Positions 10,615 through 21,479 of a stretch of DNA of 64,000 bases are shown in pieces. How positions within the stretch are numbered: the stretch's first letter is position 1; every line of letters begins with the position of its first letter. The notes under the pieces are model-generated. The model was not told the origin of the DNA. It made no database searches and saw only the letters and a program-made list of their open reading frames with translations. The position numbers and the translations under genes were made by a program. The stretch is from Castor canadensis (taxonomy: Eukaryota; Chordata; Mammalia; Rodentia; Castoridae). Location of the stretch: the NCBI RefSeq assembly GCF_047511655.1, contig NC_133405.1, forward strand, positions 92,105,046 through 92,169,045, given 5' to 3'.

Positions 10615-11420
10615 AACAAGTTATTTTGATTGAGGCATAATTTACATACAATGAAATGCTCAGATCTTAAGTGAAAAGTTCAATTAGCTTTGACAAAAGT
10701 TTGAACCTGTATCACCTACATCTCTATCAAGATATGGAACATTTCCATCATCATAATGACCCTTCAACATCAACCCTCTCCTCAAAGTGCCATTGTTCTG
10801 ACTTCTATCAGTTTTATAGTTTTCTATAGTTTTATCTGCTCTTGAGCAATATAACATGGAATCACACAGTATGTGTTCTTTTCACTCAGCATAATGACTC
10901 TGAGATTCATCTCAATTGTTACTTATATCAAGAGTCTATTCCTGCTGGGCATGGTGGTTCATAACTATAATCCTAGATACTTGGGAGGTTGAGATAAAGA
11001 GGATTGAAGTTTGAGGTTAGCCCAGACAAAAAGTTAGCAAGACCCTATCTTAACAAGCATTGTGTGGTGGTGCATGCCTGTAATACCATCTGTATAAGAG
11101 GCATCAGTAGGAGGATTGAGGATTGAGGTTAGAAGCTGACTTTGGGCAAAAGTAAGACCCTATGTGAAAAATAACTAAAAGCAAAAAGGGCTGGGGGCAT
11201 CGTTCAGGTAGTAGAGCACCTGCCTAGCAAGTATGAAGCCTTGAGTTCAAATTTCAGTACCACAAAAAAGGCTATTCTTTATTGCTGAGTAGTCCTCCCA
11301 TGTGAGACTGACCCATAATTAACTTATTCACCTATTAATGGACATTTGGGTTTTGGGTGATTACAAATTAAATATGGGCAGTTTTTGAATGTTTATATAT
11401 GTATATATACATATATTAAA
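10615..11420 (-). repeat. Old L1 3' fragment, split by a SINE
   Basis: Plus-strand text such as TGAGGCATAATTTACATACA and CTTTTCACTCAGCATAATGA is the complement of an L1M 3'UTR/ORF2 end. The L1 resumes at 11269-11400 after a SINE and again at 12622. Confidence 0.7.
10944..11268 (+). repeat. Trimeric SINE (two B1-like units plus ID half)
   Basis: Two 7SL-like units (GCTGGGCATGGTGGTTCATA; TGTGGTGGTGCATGCCTG) are followed by an ID half (AGTAGAGCACCTGCC). A similar three-part arrangement occurs at 40013 and 29787. Confidence 0.7.
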
Positions 11421-11423
11421 AAA

Positions 11424-12385
11424 ATTTTTTTTGCAGTACCTCACACTTGCTAGGCAGGATCTACCATTCAAGCCACTCTGCCACTTGCACATCCATGTTT
11501 ATTGCAGCACTATTCACAATAGCCAAGTTATGGAAACAGCCAAGATGCCCCACCACTGACGAATGGATTAAGAAAATGTGGTATCTATACACAATGGAAT
11601 TTTATGCAGCCATGAAGAAGAACGAAATGTTATCATTCGCTGGTAAATGGATGGAATTGGAGAACATCATTCTGAGTGAGGTTAGCCTGGCTCAAAAGAC
11701 CAAAAATCGTATGTTCTCCCTCATATGTGGACATTAGATCAAGGGCAAACACAACAAGGGGATTGGACTATGAGCACATGATAAAAGCGAGAGCACACAA
11801 GGGAGGGGTGAGGATAGGTAAGACACCTAAAAAATTAGCTAGCATTTGTTGCCCTTAACGCAGAGAAACTAAAGCAGATACTTTAAAAGCAACTGAGGCC
11901 GATAGGAAAAGGGGACCAGGAACTAGAGAAAAGGTTAGATCAAAAAGAATTAACCTAGAAGGTAACACCCACGCACAGGGAATCAATGTGAGTCAATGAC
12001 CTGTATAGCTGTCCTTATCTCAACCAGCAAAACCCCTTGTTCCTTCCTATTATTGCTTATACTCTCTCTACAACAAAATTAGAGATAAGAGCAAAATAGT
12101 TTCTGCTGGGTATTGAGGGGGGGAGCGGGAGGGGGTGGAGTGGGTGGTAAGGGAGGGGGTGGGGGCAGGGGGGAGAAATGAACCAAGCCTTGTATGCACA
12201 TATGAATAATAAAAGAAAAATGAAAAAAAAAAAAAAAGCCACTCTGCCAGCTCTTTTTTGTGTTGTGTATTTTCAAGATGCGGTCTCGAAAACTATTTGC
12301 CCGGGGCTGGCTTCAAACCTCAATCCTCCTGATCTCTGCCTCCTGAGTAGCTAGGATTACAGGTGTGAGCCACCAGCACCCAGTT
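11424..12385 (-). repeat. Dimeric B1/ID SINE split by an L1 insertion
   Basis: The ID half (11424-11483) and the B1 half (12250-12385, AACTATTTGCCCGGGGCTGG to TGTGAGCCACCAGCACC) belong to one minus-strand element. The L1 at 11484-12235 interrupts it exactly at the repeated target site. Confidence 0.85.
11484..12235 (+). mobile_element. 5'-truncated L1 (ORF2 C-terminus and 3'UTR) with TSD
   Basis: It carries the last roughly 80 codons of ORF2, with the stop at about 11735, then the G-rich 3'UTR and poly-A. The 14-bp TSD AAGCCACTCTGCCA lies at 11470-11483 and 12236-12249. The ORF2 end is almost identical to the intact copy at 40763-44581, so both are recent. The target is a SINE. Confidence 0.9.
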
Positions 12386-12393
12386 GAATAGTT

Positions 12394-12609
12394 ACATTTT
12401 TTTCGTTGGTACTGGGGTTTGAACTCAGGGCCTCACTCTTGCTAGGCAGGCACTCTACCACTTGAGCCACTCTGCCAGCCCTGTTTTTTGTGTGTGATGG
12501 GTATTTTTGAAATAGAATTTTGCAAACTATTTGCCAGGACTTGAACCTTGATCCTCCTGACCTCTGCCTCCCAAGTAGCTAGGATAACAGGCATGAAGCA
12601 CCGGCGCCT
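12394..12609 (-). repeat. Dimeric B1/ID-type SINE with TSD
   Basis: A full two-part minus-strand element bracketed by the 12-bp repeat AGTTGAATAGTT (12382-12393 and 12610-12621), immediately next to the split SINE. Confidence 0.85.
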
Positions 12610-12621
12610 AGTTGAATAGTT

Positions 12622-13180
12622 GTATTTTTGAAACACCTGGAATTTATTTAGGTATAAACAATGAGATGGAGATGAACTTTATTTTTGCCAAATCACAAGC
12701 CAATTATCCCAATACCATTTATTGCACAATCTTTTCACCAATAAATTAAAATATCATCATCAATATACTAAATTCCCCATGGACCTAATTTTTTTCTGAA
12801 TCTTCTACTGTGTTCCATTGATCTAGTTGTCAACGTGTTTCGTTGGGGGGAGTAGTACTGGGGTTTGAACTCAGGGCTTTACCCTTGTGAGTCAGGCATT
12901 CTATCACTTGAGCCACACCTCCAGTTCCCCAATGTGTTTTAATTCTTATAACCACAATATCTTTCAGTAAGTGGTAGGACTGGTATTACTCATTCCTCAT
13001 TAAGTATTTTCAGAATTTTCCTGGTTATTTCTGGATTTTTTTAAAAGAGGGATACAATTTAGATATGTATAATGTCAATTTAAATTATTCAGGTTGCATT
13101 AAATGTATAAATTAATTTTATAAATTTTGAGTTTGGTCTTCCAGAAGCCAGGTATGTCTCTTTGTTTATTCAAATATTTT
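12622..13180 (-). repeat. Old L1 ORF2 fragment
   Basis: The complement of L1 ORF2 (for example CTACTGTGTTCCATTGATCT and CAGAATTTTCCTGGTTATTT). It continues the L1 broken at 11420. An ID-half SINE lies inside at 12844-12928 (minus). Confidence 0.7.
12844..12928 (-). repeat. ID-half SINE fragment
   Basis: AGTAGTACTGGGGTTTGAAC through ATCACTTGAGCCACACCTCC. Confidence 0.8.
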
Positions 13181-13334
13181 ATATCCTATCAATGACATTC
13201 TAACTACACAGTGAGGTTTCCAAAGGGTACAACGGATAGATCTGGGAGCAAGTGAGGCAATTTAAGATTGGTTCAAGGAAATTTCAGAGTTGTATGAAAT
13301 ACAAAAAAGAATAGACGATTAGAGGAACTTATAT

Positions 13335-13960
13335 AAAAGATGGCTATTGCATTAGCTATCTATTGCTGAGAAACAAATATCCACAAATTTTGTGACTTAA
13401 AATAACAACATTTATCTCATAGTTTCTAAGGGTCAGGAATCTAAAGCACAACTTAACTCAGTCCTCTGTTTCAGGGTCTTTCTTAATGATGCAATTAAAG
13501 TGTCGGCCAGGGGTCTCATTAGAAGTATTGACAGAGAAAGGGATCACTTCCAAGATCATATGGTTATTGCCAGATTTTTAATTCCTCAAAGACTGTTGGA
13601 CTGAGAGCCTCAGTTTCTGGCTGGATGCTGATCTTCAGTTCCTTGACACATGGACCTCTCCAACATGGCAACTAGCTTCATTAAAGCCAAAAAGGGAGCT
13701 GGAACTGTAACTCAGAGATAAAGCACTTGCCTAGCATGCACACACGCCAATAAAGAAAGAATCATAGTCTAGCAAGATAGAAGTCACAGTCTCAGGTAGC
13801 CTAATCACCAAGTGAAATCCCATCACCCTTGCCACATCCTATGAGTTGGAAACAAGACCATAGATCAGCCCACACTCAAAGGGAGGAGAATACCCAAAAG
13901 TGTGACTACCCAAAATACAGATTGTTGAGGAGTCATCTTAGAGGCTACCTGCCACAGTTA
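13335..13960 (+). repeat. Ancient interspersed repeat, unnamed
   Basis: It begins TTAGCTATCTATTGCTGAGA, with TTTATCTCATAGTTTCTAAG and GGACCTCTCCAACATGGC further in. This is the pattern of a well-known old mammalian repeat to which I do not assign a family. An ID remnant is inserted at 13690-13748 (plus). Confidence 0.5.
13690..13748 (+). repeat. ID element fragment
   Basis: GGAGCTGGAACTGTAACTCA through CTTGCCTAGCATGCACAC. The 3' end is missing. Confidence 0.65.
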
Positions 13961-14005
13961 CCAAGGTATTGGTATCATTAGATAACTTAAAAATTGCCAA
14001 AAAGA

Positions 14006-14108
14006 GTGCTCGTTTCAGCAGCATATATTAAAATTGGAATGATACAGAGAAGATCAGCATGGTCCCTACTCAAGGATGACATGCAAATTTGTGAAGTGTT
14101 CCATTTAC
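14006..14108 (+). pseudogene. U6 snRNA retropseudogene
   Basis: The body matches U6 spliceosomal RNA from its 5' end (GTGCTCGTTTCAGCAGCAT) through the ACAGAGAAGAT segment, which in real U6 pairs with the 5' splice site and forms the catalytic core, to the 3' end GTGAAGTGTTCCATTT. Many substitutions are C-to-T or G-to-A. The direct repeat AAAAATTGCCAAAAAGA (13989-14005 and 14109-14125, 17/17 identical) and the TT/AAAA target show L1-mediated retroposition. No upstream snRNA promoter elements (TATA or proximal sequence element) are visible, so it is not expected to be expressed. Confidence 0.92.
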
Positions 14109-14117
14109 AAAAATTGC

Positions 14118-14420
14118 CAAAAAGAATGTCCTAGAAATAATCCCATAGCACATGGAAAAGAAAGGGCACAAGTCTTTTCTTGTAACTGAGATCATTATAA
14201 TTTCTAAGAGAATTATGATTGGCAGCATTAGCTAACTCAAAATTTACTGTAGTTCAGTGGTAGAGCCTAGTGTGCACAAGGCCCTGGGTTGGATCCCTAG
14301 TACTGCAACAAAAAAAGTTACTAAAAGAACGTCCTAGAAATCCCATGGTACATGGGAAAAATATAGGGCATAGGTCCTAGAACCTAGATTGACTGCATTT
14401 CCAAGAGAGTTATGGTCTGG
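14118..14420 (+). repeat. Local imperfect direct duplication of about 100 bp
   Basis: Segments 14118-14215 and 14318-14420 share GTCCTAGAAA, TCCCAT..CACATGG / TCCCATGGTACATGG, AGGGCA.AAGTC / AGGGCATAGGTC and AAGAGA.TTATG. They lie in the same orientation about 200 bp apart. An ID element (14247-14315) sits between them. Confidence 0.6.
14247..14315 (+). repeat. ID element
   Basis: GTAGTTCAGTGGTAGAGCC (A-box region) through GCCCTGGGTTGGATCCCTAG (B-box region) to an A-tail. The middle is short. Confidence 0.75.
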
Positions 14421-14454
14421 TCAAAGAGGGTACTCCAGGCTCATAGGCCAGGTA

Positions 14455-14650
14455 AATAGTAACCACTTCCATTTGTGTAGCACTTCAGGGTTTCAAATCT
14501 GCTCTTGGAGTCATTGCTTAATTTGATTCTCTTAACAACCCTTTGAAGTATCCAGGCAATGAAATGGCCACCCAAGATCTCACAATCAGTGGGTGGCAGA
14601 TCTGGGACAATAACCTCTGTCTTCAAATTCCTAGCTTATTACACCAGAGT
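14455..14650 (-). repeat. MIR element
   Basis: The complement of the MIR core, with TTTGATTCTCTTAACAACCC, a TCACAATCAGTGGGTGGCAG segment and flanking arms in MIR order. Confidence 0.75.
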
Positions 14651-15299
14651 GCTTCTCCAAAACCCAGAGGTAAGTTGTTTTCAATGGTCTCTCCCACCAT
14701 CTTCCTCCTTTATGGGTTTTTACATTGGCTCCTTTACTACTAGTCAGTCAGGCAACCTTATTCCACCTTCTAGAACTACTGTAGAGACCAGAAAAAATGC
14801 CAGCACACCACCTGGAACACATTAAGTTCTCACTAAAGGGAATTTATAAGTTGTTATTACCCTTTAAAGTGTTCCATCCCAGCCTCATTGCCAATCACCT
14901 CCAGTATTGCTCCTTCTCCTTTATCTCTGGTACTATATCCCAAGATGCAACTTTCAGAAGACATCAATACCCAATAACTTCTATAGGTAGACATTGACCG
15001 TCCCCCAGCACTTCCAACAAAGACCATTTGATGGTCAGTAGTGTAGCTTCAGGCTTTTTCCAAAAAAAAAAAAAAAGAAGCAAACTCTTAAATACTACTA
15101 TAATACCAAATACCCAAACCTTGTTTTCTAATTGCCACTGTCTCCTAACAATAGGCTAGGGATCCTTAGAAAAATGGCTGATCCCAGAGTTGGGGCAAAG
15201 GAAAATATAAGAAGGCTGGAGCATATAATGGTGACGGGAAATAAGGAACTACTCAAAGAAAGATGATGACACAAAGGCTGAAAGGATGCAGCAAACAGC
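14651..15299. other. Unassigned intergenic DNA
   Basis: No gene or repeat family was recognised. There is an A-run at 15061-15074. Confidence 0.4.
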
Positions 15300-16425
15300 A
15301 TAGAGGAAGTGATAATTAAATTTGAGTGTCACTATAATCAGAATGGCTATCATCAAGAACATAACAACAAATGTTGGTAAGGATGCAGGGGAAAAGGAAT
15401 CCTTATATACTGTTGATGGGAATGTAAATTAATGCAACCACTATGAAAAGCAGTATGGAGGTTCCTCAAAACACTAAAAATATGATCCAGTGATATAATT
15501 CCTGGTCATAAATCTGAAGGAATGTAAGTCAGGATAAAGACACCTGCACACCCATATTTATTGCAGCATTATTCACAACAACCAAGCAATGGAAACAGCC
15601 CAGATGCCCCACAACTGATGAATGGATTGAGAAAATATGGTATTTATACACAATGGAGTACTATTCAGCCATAAAGAAGAATGAAATGATATTGTTTTCA
15701 GGTAAATGGATGGAAGTGGAGAACATCATGTTAAGCAAAGTAAGCCAGGTTAAGAAAGTCAAAGGTCACATGTTTTCTCTCATATATGGAAGAAAGACCC
15801 AAAAAATGTATATACAAATACAAACATGATCATATATACATATATATAGACAGCATGTTTGAAATAGTGGGACTGTTTGAGGGAATCAGGGGAGGAGGGA
15901 GAAGAAAAGAGAATGATAGAAAGTGAATAATATTGAAGCACATTATATCTGTATAGAAGATGTCATAATGAAACACACTGAAAGCTGTTGAATAATAGGA
16001 GGTTGGGGGGAAAGGGTAAGGGAGAGTAATAGAAGGGATAAATCTGCTTAAAGTACAATATATCCATAGGTGAAATACCAAGGAGAAACCCCTTTGAACA
16101 ATAAATATACACTTAAACAATGAAGGACAGAAATGTAAAACAGGTCCTGTTAGGGGGAGGGTACTAGTGGGAAGAGGAAAGGTGAATGGAGAGAATAAAG
16201 GACGGTGAATATGATCGATATACTTTATATACCTGTATGAAAATAGAACAGTGATAACTGTTGAAGTTGTTTTAAGTAGGGTGGGGAAGGAGATGAAGGA
16301 GAATGATGGTGGGGGTGAATCTAACCAAGGTGCATTGTAGGCATGTATGGAAATGTCACAACGACATTGTGATAACTAATATATGCTACTGAAAATGTGA
16401 AAAAACATTGGATGCCAATTTAACC
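15300..16425 (+). repeat. L1 fragment (ORF2 C-terminus and 3'UTR), middle-aged
   Basis: ORF2-like text is recognisable in broken frames (AATGGAAACAGCCCAGATGC, ACACAATGGAGTACTATTCA). It is followed by a long purine-rich 3'UTR. It is clearly older than the TSD-flanked L1s but belongs to a related lineage. Confidence 0.75.
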
Positions 16426-16429
16426 AGAT

Positions 16430-16954
16430 TAAAGGATCTCTAGAGAATTGGTAAGTTATTACCTGCATGTGTCTGTGAGGGTCTTTCCGGAGAAGACTGA
16501 TGTATAAGTGAGCAAACTAAGTGAGGAAGATCTGCTCAGAATGTGACCAGGCACCATCCAATCAGGTGAGGTCTCAGATGGAATGGAAGGAAGAAGAGGG
16601 AAACTCTTTCTGTCTCTCTGTCTCTCCCTTCTGGAGTGGGTATGTTTTCTGCTACTACTGCCCTTGGATACCAGATTCCAGTTCTTTGGACTACAGGCCT
16701 TTGGAATCTGGGACACGCACCAGTAGCCCTCTGGTGAACTCTTGGACCTTTGGTCTTGGGTTTGAGAGCTGCAGCATGGGCTTCTCTTGTTTTGAGACTG
16801 TCAGCTCTCCAGCTTGCAGATGGTCACTTTCAGCCTCTATGATCATTTGAGCCAATCTCATAAACCCCCTCTCTTTATATATATAGAGAAAAGGGGAAAG
16901 ACAGATAAAGCAAGAGAGAGAGACAGAGCAACAGAGACAGAGAGGTTATTAGAT

Positions 16955-16998
<44 letters not shown>

Positions 16999-17080
16999 CA
17001 TATATATATGTTTTATTGGTTCTGTTTCTCTGGAGAACACTGATTGATATAGAAGGCTTCCTACTGGTCAAAAATGGGGA
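16430..17080 (+). repeat. Ancient repeat with (TG)n(TA)n microsatellite
   Basis: The end GGTTCTGTTTCTCTGGAGAA and the internal TTGAGCCAATCTCATAAAC are typical of a common old mammalian repeat, family not assigned. A TG/TA microsatellite occupies 16955-17010, and GAGA runs precede it. Confidence 0.5.
16955..17010 (+). repeat. (TG)n(TA)n microsatellite
   Basis: About 13 bp of TG repeats followed by about 25 bp of TA repeats and ATAC interruptions. Confidence 0.95.
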
Positions 17081-17089
17081 ATTTGAGGC

Positions 17090-17290
17090 CAGGCGCCAGT
17101 GGTTCATGCCTGTAATCCTAACTACTCAGGAGGCAGAGGTCAGGAGAATCATGTTTCAAAGCCAGCCTGGGCAAATAGTTCGAGAAACCCTATCTCGAAA
17201 ACACCCAATGCAATAAAGGGTTGAGTGGCTCAAGAGGTAGAGTGCCTGCCTAGAAAGTATGAGGCACTGAGCTCAAACCCCAGTACCCTC
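17090..17290 (+). repeat. Dimeric B1/ID-type SINE
   Basis: GCCAGGCGCCAGTGGTTCAT to CTCAAACCCCAGTACCC. Both halves are present. Confidence 0.87.
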
Positions 17291-17339
17291 CCCACATGCA
17301 AACATGGGGCATTTGAATGTACAAATAAAGGATGATAAT

Positions 17340-18240
17340 AAAGAATGACATTAACGTTTTAACTGACTGAGTAAAACAGAAAACCATTAGTCCATGAGGA
17401 TATGAATAAATAGATGCAGGAGAAAGGAAAGCCCTCCTTTACATGTCAAAAGAATGATGGCTTTTGAAGATCACCATTTGGCGACCCCAGCCATGACAAA
17501 TGCTTTAGGTGAGAATCATCAGTGAATGTGAAAATTGTAGGGTCAAGATGCTTACCAATTACAGTAACTTTATCATGGAGAAGCCTGGTGGACACTGCTT
17601 CAATCAAGTGATCAAAAGCAGCATCACCATTAATGGGACAAATAGACAAACTGTCTTCTGATACGATGCACTGAAAAGGACACAGCATTGCTTCTGTGAT
17701 AGTCTATCAGAATCTCATCATGAGGATCACCAGACAAGCTCAAATTGAGGGACAGTCTAAAAATAACTAGCCTGTTCTCTTCAAAAATGTCACAGTCATG
17801 AAACACAAAGAAAGTCTGAGGAACACGTCCATACTGAAGGAGACTAAGAAGACGTAACAATCAAATGCACATTATACAGAGGATTCTTTTGCTATAAAGG
17901 ACATTGTTGAAGAAACTGGTAAGTTCTGAATAAGGTCTTTAGCTTACATACATAATAGTATTGTATCAATGTAAATTTCTTGATTTGTGATAATTGCCCT
18001 GTGTTGATGTAAGACAATTTCTTAGTTTAGGAAATTCAGGTTGAAGGATTTAAGAGTGAAAAGACATCATGTCTGCAACTGTAGTCCACTGAGATAGAAA
18101 AAGAAATAGAACAACACAAAGAAATATGGTAAAATGTTAATATTTCATGAATTCTAGGTGAAGAGTCTATAGCAATTCTTTGTACTAGTCATGCAACTTT
18201 TCTGTAAGTCTGAAATTGTCAAAATAAAAAAATTTAAAGA
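17340..18240 (+). repeat. Ancient L1 3' region (L1M-type)
   Basis: It shows the recognisable old L1 3'UTR order: GTCACAGTCATGAAACACA, GGAGACTAAGAAGACGTAAC, GTATTGTATCAATGTAAATT and finally GTCTGAAATTGTCAAAATAA. The SMC1A intron holds a second copy of this type at 57790-58920. Confidence 0.65.
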
Positions 18241-18447
18241 AAAATCATAAGTCAAAGAACAGCTAAAGAATATCTACAAAAAAACCCTACAGGTACTATC
18301 ACATACTGATGAGAAATTAGAAGTTTCCCCCAAATCAGGAAAAAGGCAAAAATGTCTGTTTCACCACTCCTATTCAACATCATGCTGGAAATCCAATAAA
18401 ATAAGAAAAGGGGGAAAAGGAAAGGAAATAAAAAGTGTACTGATCAG

Positions 18448-18525
18448 GGGCTGGGTGTGGTATAAGTGGTAGAATGCCTGCTAAGCAAAGAGACCCTGAG
18501 TACAATCTCCAGTATCACACACACA
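18448..18525 (+). repeat. ID-half SINE
   Basis: GGGGCTGGGTGTGGTATAAG through GAGTACAATCTCCAGTATC. It lies within the old L1. Confidence 0.7.
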
Positions 18526-19330
18526 TAAAAGGCACACAGATTAGGATGGAAGAAATAAGACTGTCCCTATTGGCAGAAGACATGATTATCTGTGTTGAAA
18601 ATTCCAGACTCTGAAAACCCTTCCTGTAACTAATCGGTAATTATGGCAAGGTTGCAACATACAAAGTAAATACACAAAAGCCAAATGCTTTCTTATATAG
18701 CAGCAATGAACAGCTGGAATTTGAAATAAAAACAAAATACCATGTACATTAGCACCAAAAGCTGAAATACTTAGGTATAAATCTAACAAAACATGTACAC
18801 GATCTATATAAGGAAAACTACAAAACTGATGAAAGAAATCACATTAATAAACGAAGAGATATTCTTTGTACATGGATTGGAAGACTCGACAATATCAAGA
18901 TGTCAGTTCTTCCCAGCTCAATCTAGAAGTACAATCCCAAACAAAGTCCTACTAAGTTATTTGTCAGAACAAACTGGTTCTGACATTTACCTGGAAAGGT
19001 AAAGGATCTAGAATAACCAACATAATATCAAAGGAGGAACAACCATGAGGACTGATGCTACCTGACTTCATGACTGACTCACTATAAAGCTGTAATAATC
19101 AAGACAGTGTGAAAGAAAAGACAACTATAACTGATCTTTGACAAAGGAACAAAGGCAATTCAATGGAGAAAAGATGGTCTTTTTTAACAAATGCTGCTGG
19201 AACAACTGGACATCCACATGCAAAAACATTAATCTAGACACAGACTTTACATTCGCAAAATGGACCATAGGCAAAAAACCAAAATTCCTAAAAGACAACA
19301 GGTGACCTTGGCTTTGGCAATGACTTTTTA

Positions 19331-19780
19331 TTTTTTATTTTTTTAATTTTTATTGTTTTATTATTCATATGTGCATATAATGCTTGGGTCATTTCTCCCC
19401 CCTGCCCCCACCCCCTCCCTTACCACCCACTCCGCCCCCTCCCTCTCCCCCCCACCTCCTCGATACCCGGCAGAAACTATTTTGCCCTTATCTCTAATTT
19501 TGTTGAAGAGAGAGTATAAGCAATAATAGGAAGGAACAAGGGTTTTTGCTAGTTGAGATAAGGATAGCTGTACAGGGAGTTGACTCACATTAATTTCCTG
19601 TGCGTGTGTGTTACCTTCTAGGTTAATTCTTTTTGATCTAACCTTTTCTCTAGTTCCTGGTCCCCTTCTCCTATTGGCCTCAGTTGCTTTTAAAGTATCT
19701 GCTTTAGTTTCTCTGCGTTGAGGGCAACAAATGCTAGCTAATTTTTTAGGTGTCTTACCTATCCTCACACCTCCCTTGTG
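19331..19780 (-). mobile_element. 5'-truncated L1 3'UTR insertion with 16-bp TSD
   Basis: It consists only of the 3'UTR of the young L1 family (G-rich strand is minus) plus poly-A. The direct repeat TGGCAATGACTTTTTA lies at 19315-19330 and 19781-19796. It is inserted into the older plus-strand L1. Confidence 0.9.
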
Positions 19781-19976
19781 TGGCAATGACTTTTTAGATA
19801 CACTACCAAAAGCATAATGCATGAAAAAAACCAGTAACTTAGGTTTCATTAAAATTAAAAACTTTGCTCTGCTGAAGACACTGTAAGGGAAAGAAAATAA
19901 GAGCCACAAAATGGGGGCTACATATGCAATATGCATGTGTGATAAATGACTAGCATCCAAAATATACAAAGAAGCT

Positions 19977-20105
19977 AGGCATGGTGGTGCACTGGTGTAA
20001 TCCCAGCACTGAGGAGACTGTGGCAGTTTGAGGCCAGTATGTAACAAGCCAGAATGGGCTACATAGTAAGACCCTGTCTCAGGATCAAAACAAAAACACA
20101 AAACA
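19977..20105 (+). repeat. B1-like monomer
   Basis: CTAGGCATGGTGGTGCACTG, TGTAATCCCAGCACTGAGGA, then AGTAAGACCCTGTCTCAGGA and an A-rich end. There is no ID half. Confidence 0.75.
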
Positions 20106-20744
20106 AAGCATACAAACAACGTTTTTTGTGTGTGAGCTAAGGATGAAACCCATGCTCTACCACAGCCTACGCTCGACCAACAAAGAACTCTTAAAACTCA
20201 ACAATAAGAAAGCCAACAGTACTAGTTAGAAATGGGCGAAAGATCTGAACAGACACCGCACCAAAGAACACATACAGGAACAAAGAAGCATATTAAAAGA
20301 TGCTGAACATCATGTGTCATCAGGGAACTGAACATCAAAATGGGATACCAGCACACACCTATTACGACTACATTCCAAACACAGATTAGCACCAAATGCT
20401 GATGCGGATGTGAAGCAACAGGAATTCTCACTAATACTAATGGGGTGCCAAGTGGGACAACCATTTTGGAACACCGTTTGGCAGTTTCTTACAAGATAAA
20501 CTTCCTCTTACCATATGATCCAACAGTTGTAGTCCTGGATATTTACTCACATGAGTGAAAAACTTATGTCCACATAAAAGCAGCACATGAATGGTTATGT
20601 ATAGCAGCTTTTTTATAATTCCCCAAACTTAGAAACACTCAAGATGTAAGTGAATAAACACACTATGGCACATCCATACAATGGGATATTATTCAGCAAT
20701 AAAAATAAATGGCTTATGTGGGCTCTGAGTTGAGCCACCAGTGC

Positions 20745-20880
20745 AGTGAAGAAGAAGAAGAAAGAAGAAGAAAGAAGAAGAAGAAGAAGAAGAAGAAGGA
20801 GGAGGAGGAGGAGGAGGAGGAGGAGGAGGAGGAGGAGGAGGAGGAGGAGAAGGAGAAGAAAGAAGAAGAAGAAGAAGAAA

Positions 20881-20915
<35 letters not shown>

Positions 20916-21025
20916 AGAAGAAGAAGAAGAAGAAAGGGGAGGAGGAAGAGGAGGAGGAAGAGGAGGGGGAAGGAGGAGAGAAAGGGGAAGGAGAAAGGGA
21001 AGGGGAAGAAGGAGGAGGAGGAAAT
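20745..21025 (+). repeat. (GAA)n/(GGA)n polypurine microsatellite
   Basis: About 280 bp of nearly uninterrupted purine on the plus strand, in blocks of GAA, GGA, GAA again, then GGGGA-rich units. It lies inside the 3' part of an old L1. The poly-Glu, poly-Arg and poly-Ser open frames that cross it are artefacts of the repeat. Its length and strand asymmetry make triplex (H-DNA) formation and length instability plausible. Confidence 0.97.
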
Positions 21026-21140
21026 GAGATTAAACCAGGAAAAGAAATGGACAAACCTTAAATGCATATTGCTAAGTCATTCCAATTATATGACATTCTG
21101 GAAAGGCAAAACTATGAAGATAGCAAAAAGATCAGTGGTT

Positions 21141-21240
21141 GCTGAGTGTTGTGGCACACATTTGTAATCCCAGCACTTGGGAGGTAAAGATACAAGGATC
21201 TCAAGTTCCAGGCATAGCGAGATCCTGTCTCAAAAAAAGG
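21141..21240 (+). repeat. B1-like monomer
   Basis: GCTGAGTGTTGTGGCACACA, TAATCCCAGCACTTGGGAGG, then GATCCTGTCTCAAAAAAAGG. Confidence 0.8.
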
Positions 21241-21479
21241 AACTTACAGAATGTACAAAATGCCGTGAACCCTAAAGTTAATATGTAATTTAGGTAATGA
21301 TAATGCCTTAATATTCGTTCATCAATTACAACAAGTGTGCCCTATGAACCAAGATGTTAATAATAGAGGAGACTAAGATGTGCTGAAGGATATATGGGGA
21401 CTCTCCATTCCTTCCACTTAATTTTTGTATAAACGTGTGCGTGTGTGTGTATGTATTCATACATAGATATCTTCTCTTT

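Noticed and set aside
14006-14108. Functional U6 snRNA gene
   Set aside because: Numerous substitutions, no upstream TATA or proximal sequence element, and flanking TSDs show a retropseudogene.
16955-17010. CRISPR-like or other structured array among simple repeats
   Set aside because: The repeats are di- and trinucleotide microsatellites without spacers, in a mammalian genome.
19361-20119. 252-codon minus-strand open frame
   Set aside because: It is built from the antisense of a B1 element, old L1 and a young L1 3'UTR, with no protein similarity.
20689-21167. Long open frames of Glu/Lys, Arg or Ser/Pro across the polypurine tract
   Set aside because: They are produced by the GAA/GGA repeat itself, in all frames of both strands.
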